DNA from: Cyanobacteria bacterium UBA11153
GTDB taxonomy: Bacteria > Cyanobacteriota > Cyanobacteriia > Cyanobacteriales > Coleofasciculaceae
Length of the DNA: 8,045 nt
Reading direction: 5' to 3'
Assembly: GCA_003511885.1 (NCBI GenBank)
Contig: DOIX01000072.1
Coordinates: forward strand, 11,864-19,908
Numbering within the stretch: the first letter of the stretch is position 1; every line of letters begins with the position of its first letter. The notes beneath the pieces were generated by a model. It was given only the letters and a program-made list of their open reading frames with translations. It was not told the DNA's origin and ran no database searches. The position numbers and the translations under genes were made by a program. Below, in pieces: positions 1 to 5,270 of the stretch.

Positions 1-11
1 TAATTGTTGTC

Positions 12-39
12 AAGGTTAATGACTTATACAGCAAGCCCT
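12..39 (+). repeat. End of a MITE/IS-like element (right-end copy)
   Basis: The 17-mer CTTATACAGCAAGCCCT (23-39) matches the right terminal repeat of the element at 4929-5143 in 15 of 17 positions, and the reverse complement of that element's left terminus in 16 of 17. The similarity reaches inward to a shared AAGGTT (12-17 here, 5115-5120 there). The rest of this copy, if any, lies left of the window. Membership of the same repeat family is well supported; that a complete element is present is an inference. Confidence 0.5.
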
Positions 40-74
40 AACTAAAACCAATAACCAATAATCAATAACTAAAA
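40..74. repeat. Heptanucleotide tandem repeat, five units (ACCAATA type)
   Basis: Five 7-bp units: AACTAAA, ACCAATA, ACCAATA, ATCAATA, ACTAAAA. The tract ends one base before the stop codon of the rhomboid gene (76-78). Short tandemly repeated heptamers are a known feature of cyanobacterial intergenic DNA. Only the two middle units are identical, so the tract is degenerate. Confidence 0.6.
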
Positions 75-75
75 A

Positions 76-708
76 TTAATTGCCAATCCCTGCTCGTTGT
101 TTCTTGCGCTTTGCCAGAAACCGGGCTGCTAATATACCGCCAATAAAGCCAAATAAATGCCCTTCCCAAGATACTCCGGGCACGGTTGGCAAAACACCCC
201 AAATCGCCCCACCATAAAGAAAACCAACAATTATCGATAATAATATAGAAGAAAAATTCCTCTCAAAATAGCCACGGAGTAGCAGAAAACCTAGATAGCC
301 AAAAATCAAACTACTCGCACCAATATGATGACTATTGGGTAAACCAAAAACCCAAACTCCCAAACCGCTCACTACCATGGTAATTGCAGTTACGATAAAA
401 AAATCGCTGGTTTCTTGTAACATCACAAACCAGCCTAACGTAATAAAGGGAATAGTATTAGCAATGAGATGAGATAAACCACCGTGGAGGAAAGGCGCAA
501 AGAGAATTCCCCATAATCCTTCTCTATGATGAGGCCAAATTCCGTAACGATTCAGCCCTTGATCGAAAATAACGATATCAACTAATTCGACAATCCACAT
601 AATCGCGACGAATCCACCTAGTACTCTAGCATGAGTTTTTAATTCACGCGCGATCGCACGGCTCTCTTGACGAATAATGGATTCTTTGGCTTCTTGACGG
701 TTTCTCAT
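76..708 (-). CDS. Rhomboid family intramembrane serine protease
   Basis: A 210-residue membrane protein with a short basic N-terminus and about six hydrophobic helices (roughly residues 31-49, 65-98 in two parts, 102-122, 129-148, 152-174, 183-200), the usual rhomboid core. The catalytic pattern is visible: Ser132 in GASSLIFG, His184 in WEGHLFGFIGG on the last helix, and HLIAN (His80, Asn84), which matches the oxyanion-supporting HxxxN of bacterial GlpG. The residue after the catalytic serine is Ser133 instead of the usual Gly. Rhomboids cleave transmembrane substrates inside the lipid bilayer; the substrate here is unknown. The start is chosen from a GAGGA ribosome site 6 bases upstream. It lies 126 bp downstream of the S9 peptidase gene on the same strand, so co-transcription is possible. 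The family call is firm; activity is inferred. Confidence 0.93.
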   Translation of the reverse strand: MRNRQEAKESIIRQESRAIARELKTHARVLGGFVAIMWIVELVDIVIFDQGLNRYGIWPHHREGLWGILFAPFLHGGLSHLIANTIPFITLGWFVMLQETSDFFIVTAITMVVSGLGVWVFGLPNSHHIGASSLIFGYLGFLLLRGYFERNFSSILLSIIVGFLYGGAIWGVLPTVPGVSWEGHLFGFIGGILAARFLAKRKKQRAGIGN

Positions 709-714
709 GGCTTT

Positions 715-719
715 TCCTC
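715..719 (-). promoter_or_regulatory. Ribosome binding site of the rhomboid gene
   Basis: On the minus strand GAGGA is followed by six bases and then the ATG at 708. This supports the annotated start. Confidence 0.7.
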
Positions 720-764
720 GGGCACAGTTGGTTTCCCTCTAGTTTTAGGGTAGCAAGTTGGAAA

Positions 765-799
765 TGGCTAATGGCTAATCGCTAATGGCTAATCGCTGA
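765..799. repeat. Heptanucleotide tandem repeat, five units (T[G/C]GCTAA)
   Basis: Five consecutive 7-bp units: TGGCTAA, TGGCTAA, TCGCTAA, TGGCTAA, TCGCTGA. They lie in the 126-bp gap between the S9 peptidase stop and the rhomboid start. The even 7-bp register and alternating G/C at the second position mark a cyanobacterial short tandem repeat. No coding or regulatory function can be read from it. Confidence 0.85.
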
Positions 800-811
800 T
801 GAGATAAATTA

Positions 812-839
812 CCCTAAACCCTAGCCCCTAGCCCCTACT
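812..839. repeat. Heptanucleotide tandem repeat, four units (CCCTAGC), overlapping a stop codon
   Basis: Units CCCTAAA, CCCTAGC, CCCTAGC, CCCTACT. The last unit covers the TAG stop codon of the S9 peptidase (835-837, minus strand), so the repeat runs right up to the coding end. It is a different heptamer family from the tract 13 bp away at 765-799. Confidence 0.75.
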
Positions 840-2775
840 CGAGATTATGAATCTCTACAGATTCGACGGCTTCAGCTAACTCAAAGCCAAAAATACGAGA
901 GTAAAAGTATAATTCTGCTTCTAGAGTGCGTTTGATATTCTCAGCCCGACGGAAACCGTGTTGTTCTCCCTCATATAGGATATATGCTACAGGCAATCCT
1001 TTACTTTTCAACGCTTCCACCATCATCTCAGCTTGGTTGGGGGGTACGACTTTATCTTCTGAGCCTTGGAAGAAAATTACCGGACAGGAAAGTTTATCAG
1101 TAAAATGAATAGGCGATCGCATTTTATACAAGTCTTGTCTTTCTGGATAGGCTCCAATTAATCCATCTAGGTAACGGGCTTCAAATTTATGGGTATCTTT
1201 GGCTAAGGCTTCTAAATCGCTGATGCCGTAGTAACTTGCTCCTGCCCTGAAAACATCTCGAAAGGTAAGGGCAGCTAAGGTAGTATAACCTCCAGCACTA
1301 CCGCCTGCGATCGCTAATCTTGTTTCATCGACTAATCCTTGGGCGGCGAGATACTTTGCGCCATTGCAACAGTCATCGACATCTACTATCCCCCAATTAT
1401 CTTTTAACCTTTCGCGATATTCTTTGCCATAACCTGTACTTCCGCCGTAGTTAACATCGAAAACGGCAAAGCCGCGACTTGTCCAATATTGAATCCTTAA
1501 GTTTAATGTACTAGATGTGGAAGCGGTTGGGCCGCCGTGACTTTTGACGATGAGGGGTGGTTTTTCAGTGGAGGGTGGTTGGTAGTCTTGGTTTTGCGGT
1601 GGATAGAAGAAGCCGTAGGCGGTAAGATTATTTTCGGTGGGAAAGGCGATGGCTTGTGGGATGGAAAGATATCCTGACTCAATTTCTACATCGCTGGATT
1701 TTCGCAAGACGGTTATTTTATAAGTGGTTAAGTCTATTTCTACTAAGGCTGTCGATTCTATCCCGGAGCCGCCTAGAAAAACAGCACGATGATTATCCAC
1801 TTGAAGGGATGAGATGCTGGTGTAAGGAGTTTCGATAACTTCGAGTTGTTTTGTTTCTAGGTTAAGACGGGCGAGATACCAGTTTCCATCTTGAGTATAA
1901 GTACAAATCAGGTGATGGGGAGATTGAAAACCGTAGGTAGACATCCCGAATACCCACTGAGGCAAACCAAATTCTGCTTCCTTATTATGTAGTGGCTCAA
2001 TTTCACCATTACACCAGCGATAAAGATTCCACCAATTAGTGCGATCGCTAATAAAATATAAAATACCATCAGGCGACCACTCTGGCTGGAAAATCGATTC
2101 ATTAATTCCACCCGCCACTAACCGAGCTTCGCCTAAAAAACCATCCGCCAAAATCGGTGCCACCCAAAGCTCGGTACCATCCCAAGGTAAATTAGGATGA
2201 TTCCAACTTATCCACGCTAGTTGAGAGCCATCGGGATGTAAACGCACTGAAGCATAGAAATCACAGCCCTCAGCCAGAATTTGGATATCTGCCCCATTCT
2301 CCAAATTAATACTAACTAACTGATTAACTGGTTCCTGACTGCTCCTGCTCAAATCTTCCCTGACACAAATTAGCCGCTGTCGCTGCCAATCAATTACCCC
2401 ATCAGCGTAATGGGAATCAGCCACAGGAGTGAGAGCTTCCGGTGGGGAATCAGGAGATTGGCGATAAATTCTGCGATCGCTAAAATTAGAGAAATAAATT
2501 ATCCCATCTTTAATCGTATAGGAAGCACCGCCATATTCATGGACGCGATTGCGGACATTAAAAGGAGAAGGCGTTACATCTGCGATCGTACCATCAGGAG
2601 TTTTCCGTACTATAACATTCCGTCCCGCTTCCGTTGGTCGTGCTTCAATCCAATATGTATCCCTATTATCTAAGGCAATACTACCCAACCCAATTGTACC
2701 AGCGACAATCAGGTCAGCGGTAATGGGCGATTTCCACGAGCCATAAGGAGAAATAAGAGATTCGGACATTAGCAT
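835..2775 (-). CDS. S9 family serine peptidase (prolyl oligopeptidase / acylaminoacyl-peptidase-like)
   Basis: A 646-residue protein with the two-part S9 architecture. Residues 1 to about 390 are an N-terminal beta-propeller rich in WSPDG-type blades (PEWSPDG near 231). From about 400 to 646 there is an alpha/beta hydrolase domain. The catalytic triad is visible: Ser493 in GGSAGGY, Asp574 in GSEDKVVP, His606 in GEQHGF. The oxyanion-side SHGGP is at 412-416. Length and order fit the single-chain cytosolic S9 enzymes, which cut short peptides that can enter the propeller. No signal peptide is seen, so a cytoplasmic location is inferred. The first ATG (2775) lacks a good ribosome site; the ATG two codons later (2769) is equally plausible. 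The exact specificity (prolyl, acylaminoacyl or dipeptidyl) cannot be read from sequence alone. The rhomboid gene follows on the same strand. Confidence 0.93.
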   Translation of the reverse strand: MLMSESLISPYGSWKSPITADLIVAGTIGLGSIALDNRDTYWIEARPTEAGRNVIVRKTPDGTIADVTPSPFNVRNRVHEYGGASYTIKDGIIYFSNFSDRRIYRQSPDSPPEALTPVADSHYADGVIDWQRQRLICVREDLSRSSQEPVNQLVSINLENGADIQILAEGCDFYASVRLHPDGSQLAWISWNHPNLPWDGTELWVAPILADGFLGEARLVAGGINESIFQPEWSPDGILYFISDRTNWWNLYRWCNGEIEPLHNKEAEFGLPQWVFGMSTYGFQSPHHLICTYTQDGNWYLARLNLETKQLEVIETPYTSISSLQVDNHRAVFLGGSGIESTALVEIDLTTYKITVLRKSSDVEIESGYLSIPQAIAFPTENNLTAYGFFYPPQNQDYQPPSTEKPPLIVKSHGGPTASTSSTLNLRIQYWTSRGFAVFDVNYGGSTGYGKEYRERLKDNWGIVDVDDCCNGAKYLAAQGLVDETRLAIAGGSAGGYTTLAALTFRDVFRAGASYYGISDLEALAKDTHKFEARYLDGLIGAYPERQDLYKMRSPIHFTDKLSCPVIFFQGSEDKVVPPNQAEMMVEALKSKGLPVAYILYEGEQHGFRRAENIKRTLEAELYFYSRIFGFELAEAVESVEIHNLE

Positions 2776-2815
2776 TATCTTGGGCTTTTCCCAAATTTTA
2801 CCTTCCCATCTACAA

Positions 2816-2821
2816 AATATA
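2816..2821 (-). promoter_or_regulatory. Possible -10 element of the S9 peptidase
   Basis: TATATT on the minus strand lies about 40 bases upstream of the ATG at 2775. There is no recognisable -35 hexamer at the expected distance, so this is only a weak candidate. Confidence 0.2.
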
Positions 2822-2838
2822 CTGGAACTCTATCCGTA

Positions 2839-2865
2839 GGTGCGTTAGCTTTCGCATAACGCACC
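2839..2865. repeat. 27-bp small palindromic repeat, copy A
   Basis: Perfect 9-bp arms GGTGCGTTA and TAACGCACC enclose a 9-bp loop GCTTTCGCA. The whole 27 bp is identical to copy C at 5205-5231 and closely related to copy B at 2992-3017. It lies about 60 bp upstream of the S9 peptidase start. Dispersed palindromes of this GTGCGTTA type are, to my knowledge, common in cyanobacterial spacers. Confidence 0.8.
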
Positions 2866-2868
2866 ATT

Positions 2869-2937
2869 AGACATCTCCAAAAAACAATGTCAAACCCTTA
2901 CCCTGTCTGGATAAAAACCTAGTTTCTGGAGATGACT
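2869..2937. repeat. Inverted repeat with 15-bp imperfect arms
   Basis: Arms at 2869-2883 and 2923-2937 match in 13 of 15 positions around a CATCTCCA/TGGAGATG core, separated by 39 bp. It is sandwiched between palindrome copies A and B and may be part of one compound element. No target duplication was recognised. Confidence 0.45.
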
Positions 2938-2991
2938 ATTGAGAATATTCGCTATCACCATCCCTTCACCAACAGGAATTACACAGGGAAT

Positions 2992-3017
2992 GGTGCGTTA
3001 CGCTGCGCTAACACACC
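2992..3017. repeat. Small palindromic repeat, copy B (diverged)
   Basis: Arms GGTGCGTTA (2992-3000) and TAACACACC (3009-3017) carry one mismatch, with a different loop CGCTGCGC. It shares the arms but not the loop of copies A and C, and like copy C is followed by CCTAC. Confidence 0.65.
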
Positions 3018-3069
3018 CTACAGATTGAGCTATAGCAATAGACAAGGCAGTTAGGGCATCAATAGTGAA

Positions 3070-3143
3070 GGGAGGGTGAAGCATTCCAGGGATAAGATTT
3101 GGCTTTAAGGCAAGATTTTATATCGGAATGCTTCACCCCTACA
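3070..3143. repeat. Hairpin repeat element, copy 1 (TGAAGCAT family)
   Basis: Perfect 14-bp arms GGGTGAAGCATTCC (3074-3087) and GGAATGCTTCACCC (3125-3138) flank a 37-bp spacer. A second member lies at 4853-4927. They share the outer left sequence (14 of 15 bp) and the 16-bp right end ATGCTTCACCCCTACA exactly, while the inner stem and loop differ. The changed inner stem bases still pair in each copy. Confidence 0.75.
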
Positions 3144-3226
3144 AATTCTCCTTCGTCCTCAAAGCCTTGGCGAGTGCTATAACTCATAACTTGCACCATT
3201 GTCAGTAGATACCCCCCCATTCACCC

Positions 3227-3399
3227 CAGGGCTGTTTCATTGTCTAATTTTTCAATTCTATAGCCTATATGCTGTAATGGTTTCAGCCGATATTTCCGAA
3301 TAGGAGATCGAAAATTACGAAAAATCCTGCCAGGGGTTGCTAGGAAAGACTTTGGAGAGATACAGTCGGGAATTACGAGCCGAGAATGAAACAGCCCTG
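3227..3399. mobile_element. 173-bp MITE with 15-bp perfect inverted repeats and 12-bp target duplication
   Basis: The terminal inverted repeats CAGGGCTGTTTCATT (3227-3241) and AATGAAACAGCCCTG (3385-3399) are perfect complements. They are flanked directly by an identical 12-bp repeat, CCCCATTCACCC, at 3215-3226 and 3400-3411. This is the layout of a transposition product whose target duplication has not decayed, which suggests a fairly recent insertion. The element is too short to encode a transposase, so it must have been moved in trans. Duplications of 10-13 bp are typical of the IS4 family in the strict sense; assignment to that family is inference from this length alone. Confidence 0.85.
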
Positions 3400-3503
3400 C
3401 CCCATTCACCCACCCCTAGGAGCATTTCGGTAAAAAAAAAGTAAAGGAATCCGCCGCCAAGGCAGATTTTTAAGTAACTTTACCTATTCTTCAAAAGCGT
3501 TTT

Positions 3504-3552
3504 ATGAAGCTGAGATGAAGAAGGACTATTTTCCATGAAGATTGCGTGAAGA
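3504..3552 (+). promoter_or_regulatory. Phased direct repeats, possible response-regulator binding site
   Basis: ATGAAGC (3504), ATGAAGA (3515), ATGAAGA (3535) and GTGAAGA (3546) form two pairs, each with 11-bp spacing, set 20 bp apart, so all lie roughly on one face of the helix. Direct heptamers at 11-bp period are the style of OmpR/PhoB-family operators. Two looser copies follow at 3629 and 3642. The array sits just upstream of the possible -35 at 3567. The repeats are seen; the regulator is inferred. Confidence 0.4.
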
Positions 3553-3566
3553 TGCCTCAAAACCTA

Positions 3567-3593
3567 TTGCAAAGCAAATCTATCCTCTGTAAT
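3567..3593 (+). promoter_or_regulatory. Possible promoter of the PEP-CTERM gene
   Basis: TTGCAA (3567-3572) and TGTAAT (3588-3593) resemble -35 and -10 hexamers, but the 15-bp spacing is short. The -10-like box forms part of the left arm of the dyad at 3586-3607. Confidence 0.25.
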
Positions 3594-3607
3594 GTAGTGA
3601 TTACAGA
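3586..3607. promoter_or_regulatory. 22-bp interrupted palindrome, operator-like
   Basis: Arms TCTGTAAT (3586-3593) and ATTACAGA (3600-3607) are perfect complements around a 6-bp centre GTAGTG. It resembles an NtcA site (GTA-N8-TAC) but the spacing here is N10, so it does not fit that regulator. The overlap with a -10-like box would suit a repressor. Confidence 0.35.
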
Positions 3608-3843
3608 CAAGAAACAGGGAACGAACAACTGAAGACAGAATGTGAAGCGCAAACAAATAAAGATTATCACTTCCTAGATGAAATCATTATTGAATCGCTA
3701 CACCCCTAAACAGCCAATTCAGGGAATCAACTTCTACCTTCAGTCGCCGACTTCGCGTATTACGCTTTTGTATTACAGGCTCATCGTAACCTGATTTCTG
3801 AGGTTTTGTCAAGACTCCGAGAAATTTTTGTTTTACTACCGAA

Positions 3844-3848
3844 GAGGA
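3844..3848 (+). promoter_or_regulatory. Ribosome binding site deciding the PEP-CTERM start
   Basis: GAGGA, six bases before the ATG at 3855. It favours this ATG over an in-frame TTG at 3828 that would add nine residues before the signal peptide. Confidence 0.8.
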
Positions 3849-3854
3849 AAAATT

Positions 3855-4679
3855 ATGAGCCGTTCAAGTTCTTTATTTGTCGCCATTGCTGCTACCGCTG
3901 CTACTGTTTTGGGTTCAGTAATTGGTTTCACTGGGGAAGCATTTGCGGGGAATGTCAGACCAGTTCAGCCACTCGGTCCTTCTGATGATGGTGTAGAACT
4001 CCAAGATATCTTTGATGATCTTTATCGGAGTGGTGTTGGAGTCGATGCCATAGACGATCAAATATCTGCGGCTTTGTTTGAAAACACGGCTGTTGGTGGT
4101 AGTGTAAGCAGCTTTGTTGCTGAGATAGCAGGTTTTGCAGGTAAGAATAAAATAGGTTTGTACAATAAAAATCTGACAAAAGCTCTACTTTATGATGGTG
4201 TCAATGATGACGGAGATACAGCTTTTGTAACTTTCCTAGAAGGCGGCGATCTTTCAATCATTACCAAAGGTTTTGCGCCCAAGAATAAACCACCTCTGGT
4301 TGATAAATTATACGAAAAATTTGGAAATTGTTTTGGTTTTTACATTGAAACTCCTGAAGGAAATACTTTCTACTCAGAAGATTGGCGCAATCCCAATGGG
4401 GACGCACAAGTTCTGATTTATCAGGGCGAAAATGATACAGTTCTTCAGCTTCCTAATCGGGCAAAAGGTCTCTTTACTGATAATGAGTTTCTTATCGCTT
4501 TTGAGGATAAGGTTTATGCGAATTCTGATAAGGACTTCAATGATGCAGTGATTTCCTTTGAATCTATTCTTCCTAAAAAAGACGTACCTGAACCAGGTGC
4601 AGTAGTTGGATTGCTAGCTATCGGCTCCTTCGGAGTCAGCCAAATGTTAAAACGCCACAAGCAAGAAAACAAGAATTAA
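3855..4679 (+). CDS. PEP-CTERM sorting domain protein with DUF4114-like segment
   Basis: A 274-residue exported protein. Residues 1-31 are a signal peptide with an Ala-rich hydrophobic core and an AFA/GN cleavage site. Residues about 32-240 form an acidic, glycine-rich extracellular part with only one cysteine (Cys159). Near its end, residues 210-235 contain the LIAFED...SDKDFNDAVISF pattern typical of DUF4114, which looks like a calcium-binding acidic loop. The C-terminus has the tripartite PEP-CTERM signal: VPEP at 244-247, a hydrophobic stretch to about 263, and a basic tail (KRHK). In this system an exosortase recognises the tail, cuts near the PEP motif and releases or anchors the protein at the cell surface, often linked to exopolysaccharide. 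The start follows the GAGGA site. It is a single-gene unit with its own long leader and terminator, between two repeat islands. The specific function is unknown. Confidence 0.88.
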   Translation: MSRSSSLFVAIAATAATVLGSVIGFTGEAFAGNVRPVQPLGPSDDGVELQDIFDDLYRSGVGVDAIDDQISAALFENTAVGGSVSSFVAEIAGFAGKNKIGLYNKNLTKALLYDGVNDDGDTAFVTFLEGGDLSIITKGFAPKNKPPLVDKLYEKFGNCFGFYIETPEGNTFYSEDWRNPNGDAQVLIYQGENDTVLQLPNRAKGLFTDNEFLIAFEDKVYANSDKDFNDAVISFESILPKKDVPEPGAVVGLLAIGSFGVSQMLKRHKQENKN

Positions 4680-4738
4680 TCTATAGGCGCAAGCTAACGA
4701 GTCGGAAATTTAACCAGACTTGGATCGTAAAATTAGAT

Positions 4739-4797
4739 ATTCCCAGATTTAAGTTGGCAAACACTTCGTGCCCTATTAATTCTGGGAATTTGTTTTT
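4739..4797 (+). terminator. Intrinsic terminator of the PEP-CTERM gene
   Basis: The perfect 9-bp stem ATTCCCAGA (4739-4747) and TCTGGGAAT (4781-4789) is followed at once by a T-rich run TTTGTTTTT (4789-4797). The 33-nt loop can itself pair through GGCA/TGCC. It lies 60 bp past the stop codon. The long loop is unusual, but the stem plus T-tract is convincing. Confidence 0.6.
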
Positions 4798-4852
4798 GGG
4801 TGAGAGGTTATGGGAAGGCAATAAATTCAACGCAAGGGATACTTATCGTGAG

Positions 4853-4927
4853 GGGAGGATGAAGCATAAGGACTGTATTATCTAGGGTTTTCTACATAAA
4901 TTGTCGCCCTTATGCTTCACCCCTACA
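4853..4927. repeat. Hairpin repeat element, copy 2 (TGAAGCAT family)
   Basis: Arms GGATGAAGCATAAGG (4857-4871) and CCTTATGCTTCACCC (4908-4922) pair in 14 of 15 positions, the exception being a G-T type change. Compared with copy 1 at 3070-3143, the inner stem is AAGG/CCTT instead of TCC/GGA, yet pairing is kept. The right end is touched by the MITE-like element that begins at 4929. Confidence 0.75.
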
Positions 4928-4928
4928 T

Positions 4929-5143
4929 AGGGCTTGCTGAATAAGTGCTATGGTGAGGGTAGGCAACTCTGAATAGGCAACAGGCAACAGTTTCATCCCC
5001 TATCTCAGATAGATTGTGCGATCGCATCCTCCACAAATACCAAAATTTTCAGCATCTAGGTACAAAAACCTGGCACTTTATGAACCTTTAATCGTCCTCT
5101 AACCCTTGATGTATAAGGTTTTTCGACTTGTGCAGCAAGCCCT
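4929..5143. mobile_element. 215-bp MITE-like element with 17-bp imperfect inverted repeats
   Basis: The termini AGGGCTTGCTGAATAAG (4929-4945) and CTTGTGCAGCAAGCCCT (5127-5143) are inverted repeats with 15 of 17 matches. The element is flanked by a short direct repeat, either ACAT (4925-4928 and 5144-5147) or TACATA if the first and last base are counted as target. Similar termini occur at 23-39 and 5151-5167. It has no reading frame for a transposase, so it is either a MITE or a deletion derivative of an IS. The interior holds one HIP1 site (5018-5025) and a heptamer repeat, so it is well adapted to this host. The parent IS is not identifiable from the window. Confidence 0.65.
4961..4988. repeat. 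Heptanucleotide tandem repeat inside the MITE-like element
   Basis: Four 7-bp units: AGGCAAC, TCTGAAT, AGGCAAC, AGGCAAC. Three are identical and one is degenerate. It lies 16 bp inside the left terminus. Confidence 0.55.
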
Positions 5144-5150
5144 ACATAGA

Positions 5151-5167
5151 CTTTTTCAGTAAGCCCT
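5151..5167 (+). repeat. Lone extra terminal repeat of the 4929-5143 family
   Basis: CTTTTTCAGTAAGCCCT matches the right terminus at 5127-5143 in 14 of 17 positions and has the same orientation, 24 bp away. It is probably the remnant of an older insertion at the same place. A further sequence, AAGACTTACGCACTC (5173-5187), looks like another element end but has no partner in this window. Confidence 0.4.
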
Positions 5168-5204
5168 ATTTAAGACTTACGCACTCACGCTACCAATAAA
5201 GGAT

Positions 5205-5231
5205 GGTGCGTTAGCTTTCGCATAACGCACC
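5205..5231. repeat. 27-bp small palindromic repeat, copy C
   Basis: Identical over all 27 bp to copy A (2839-2865), including the loop. It sits 40 bp past the stop codon of the helicase gene and could form a hairpin in that transcript, but no T-tract follows on the minus strand (ATCCTTTATT only), so it is a poor intrinsic terminator. Confidence 0.8.
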
Positions 5232-5270
5232 CTACAAATAGATGCTTTCGTGTCAAAAATGATTTAGTCT

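Larger units (their letters stand above)
2776..3226. other. Non-coding repeat-rich spacer upstream of the S9 peptidase
   Basis: About 450 bp with no reading frame that looks like a gene on either strand. It holds the likely promoter of the S9 peptidase on its left side, two related small palindromes (2839-2865, 2992-3017), a looser inverted repeat (2869-2937), a 14-bp-arm hairpin element (3070-3143) and the left target duplication of the adjacent mobile element. Its repeat families are shared with 4850-5270, so the two spacers have been colonised by the same elements. Confidence 0.6.
3412..3854 (+). other. Long control region and leader of the PEP-CTERM gene
   Basis: About 440 bp between the mobile element and the PEP-CTERM start with no convincing gene. 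It contains a nine-base A run (3432-3440 region), six copies of an RTGAAGM-like heptamer (3504-3648), a possible promoter (3567-3593) and a 22-bp dyad (3586-3607). If that promoter is used, the mRNA leader would be about 250 nt. Confidence 0.5.
4680..5270. other. Repeat island between the PEP-CTERM and helicase genes
   Basis: About 590 bp with no credible gene. In order it holds the PEP-CTERM terminator, hairpin element copy 2, a 215-bp MITE-like element inserted at that hairpin's right edge, a lone extra terminal repeat and palindrome copy C. The two flanking genes converge on it, so it serves as a shared 3' region where insertions would do little harm. Confidence 0.6.

Noticed and set aside
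2410..2746. Two overlapping plus-strand frames inside the S9 peptidase gene
   Set aside because: Both lie antisense to a strongly conserved coding region and show no family features.
2839..3143. A CRISPR array made of the repeats in this spacer
   Set aside because: The repeats are palindromes of different families with irregular spacing and no uniform spacers.
3221..3409. A 62-codon minus-strand frame spanning the whole 173-bp element
   Set aside because: It runs from one target duplication through both inverted repeats to the other. A real gene would not be bounded this way, and the product resembles no family I know.
3586..3607. A canonical NtcA binding site
   Set aside because: The GTA and TAC half-sites are separated by 10 bases instead of 8.
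3678..3794. A 38-codon plus-strand frame (begins MKSLLNRY) in the leader of the PEP-CTERM gene
   Set aside because: No ribosome binding site precedes it and the product has no recognisable features. A leader peptide cannot be excluded but is not supported.
3828..3854. Upstream TTG start for the PEP-CTERM protein
   Set aside because: It would add nine residues ahead of the signal peptide and has no ribosome site, whereas the ATG at 3855 has GAGGA at ideal spacing.
5205..5231. Rho-independent terminator of the helicase gene
   Set aside because: The stem is good but no T-tract follows on the minus strand, and an identical palindrome occurs upstream of another gene, so it is better treated as a dispersed repeat.
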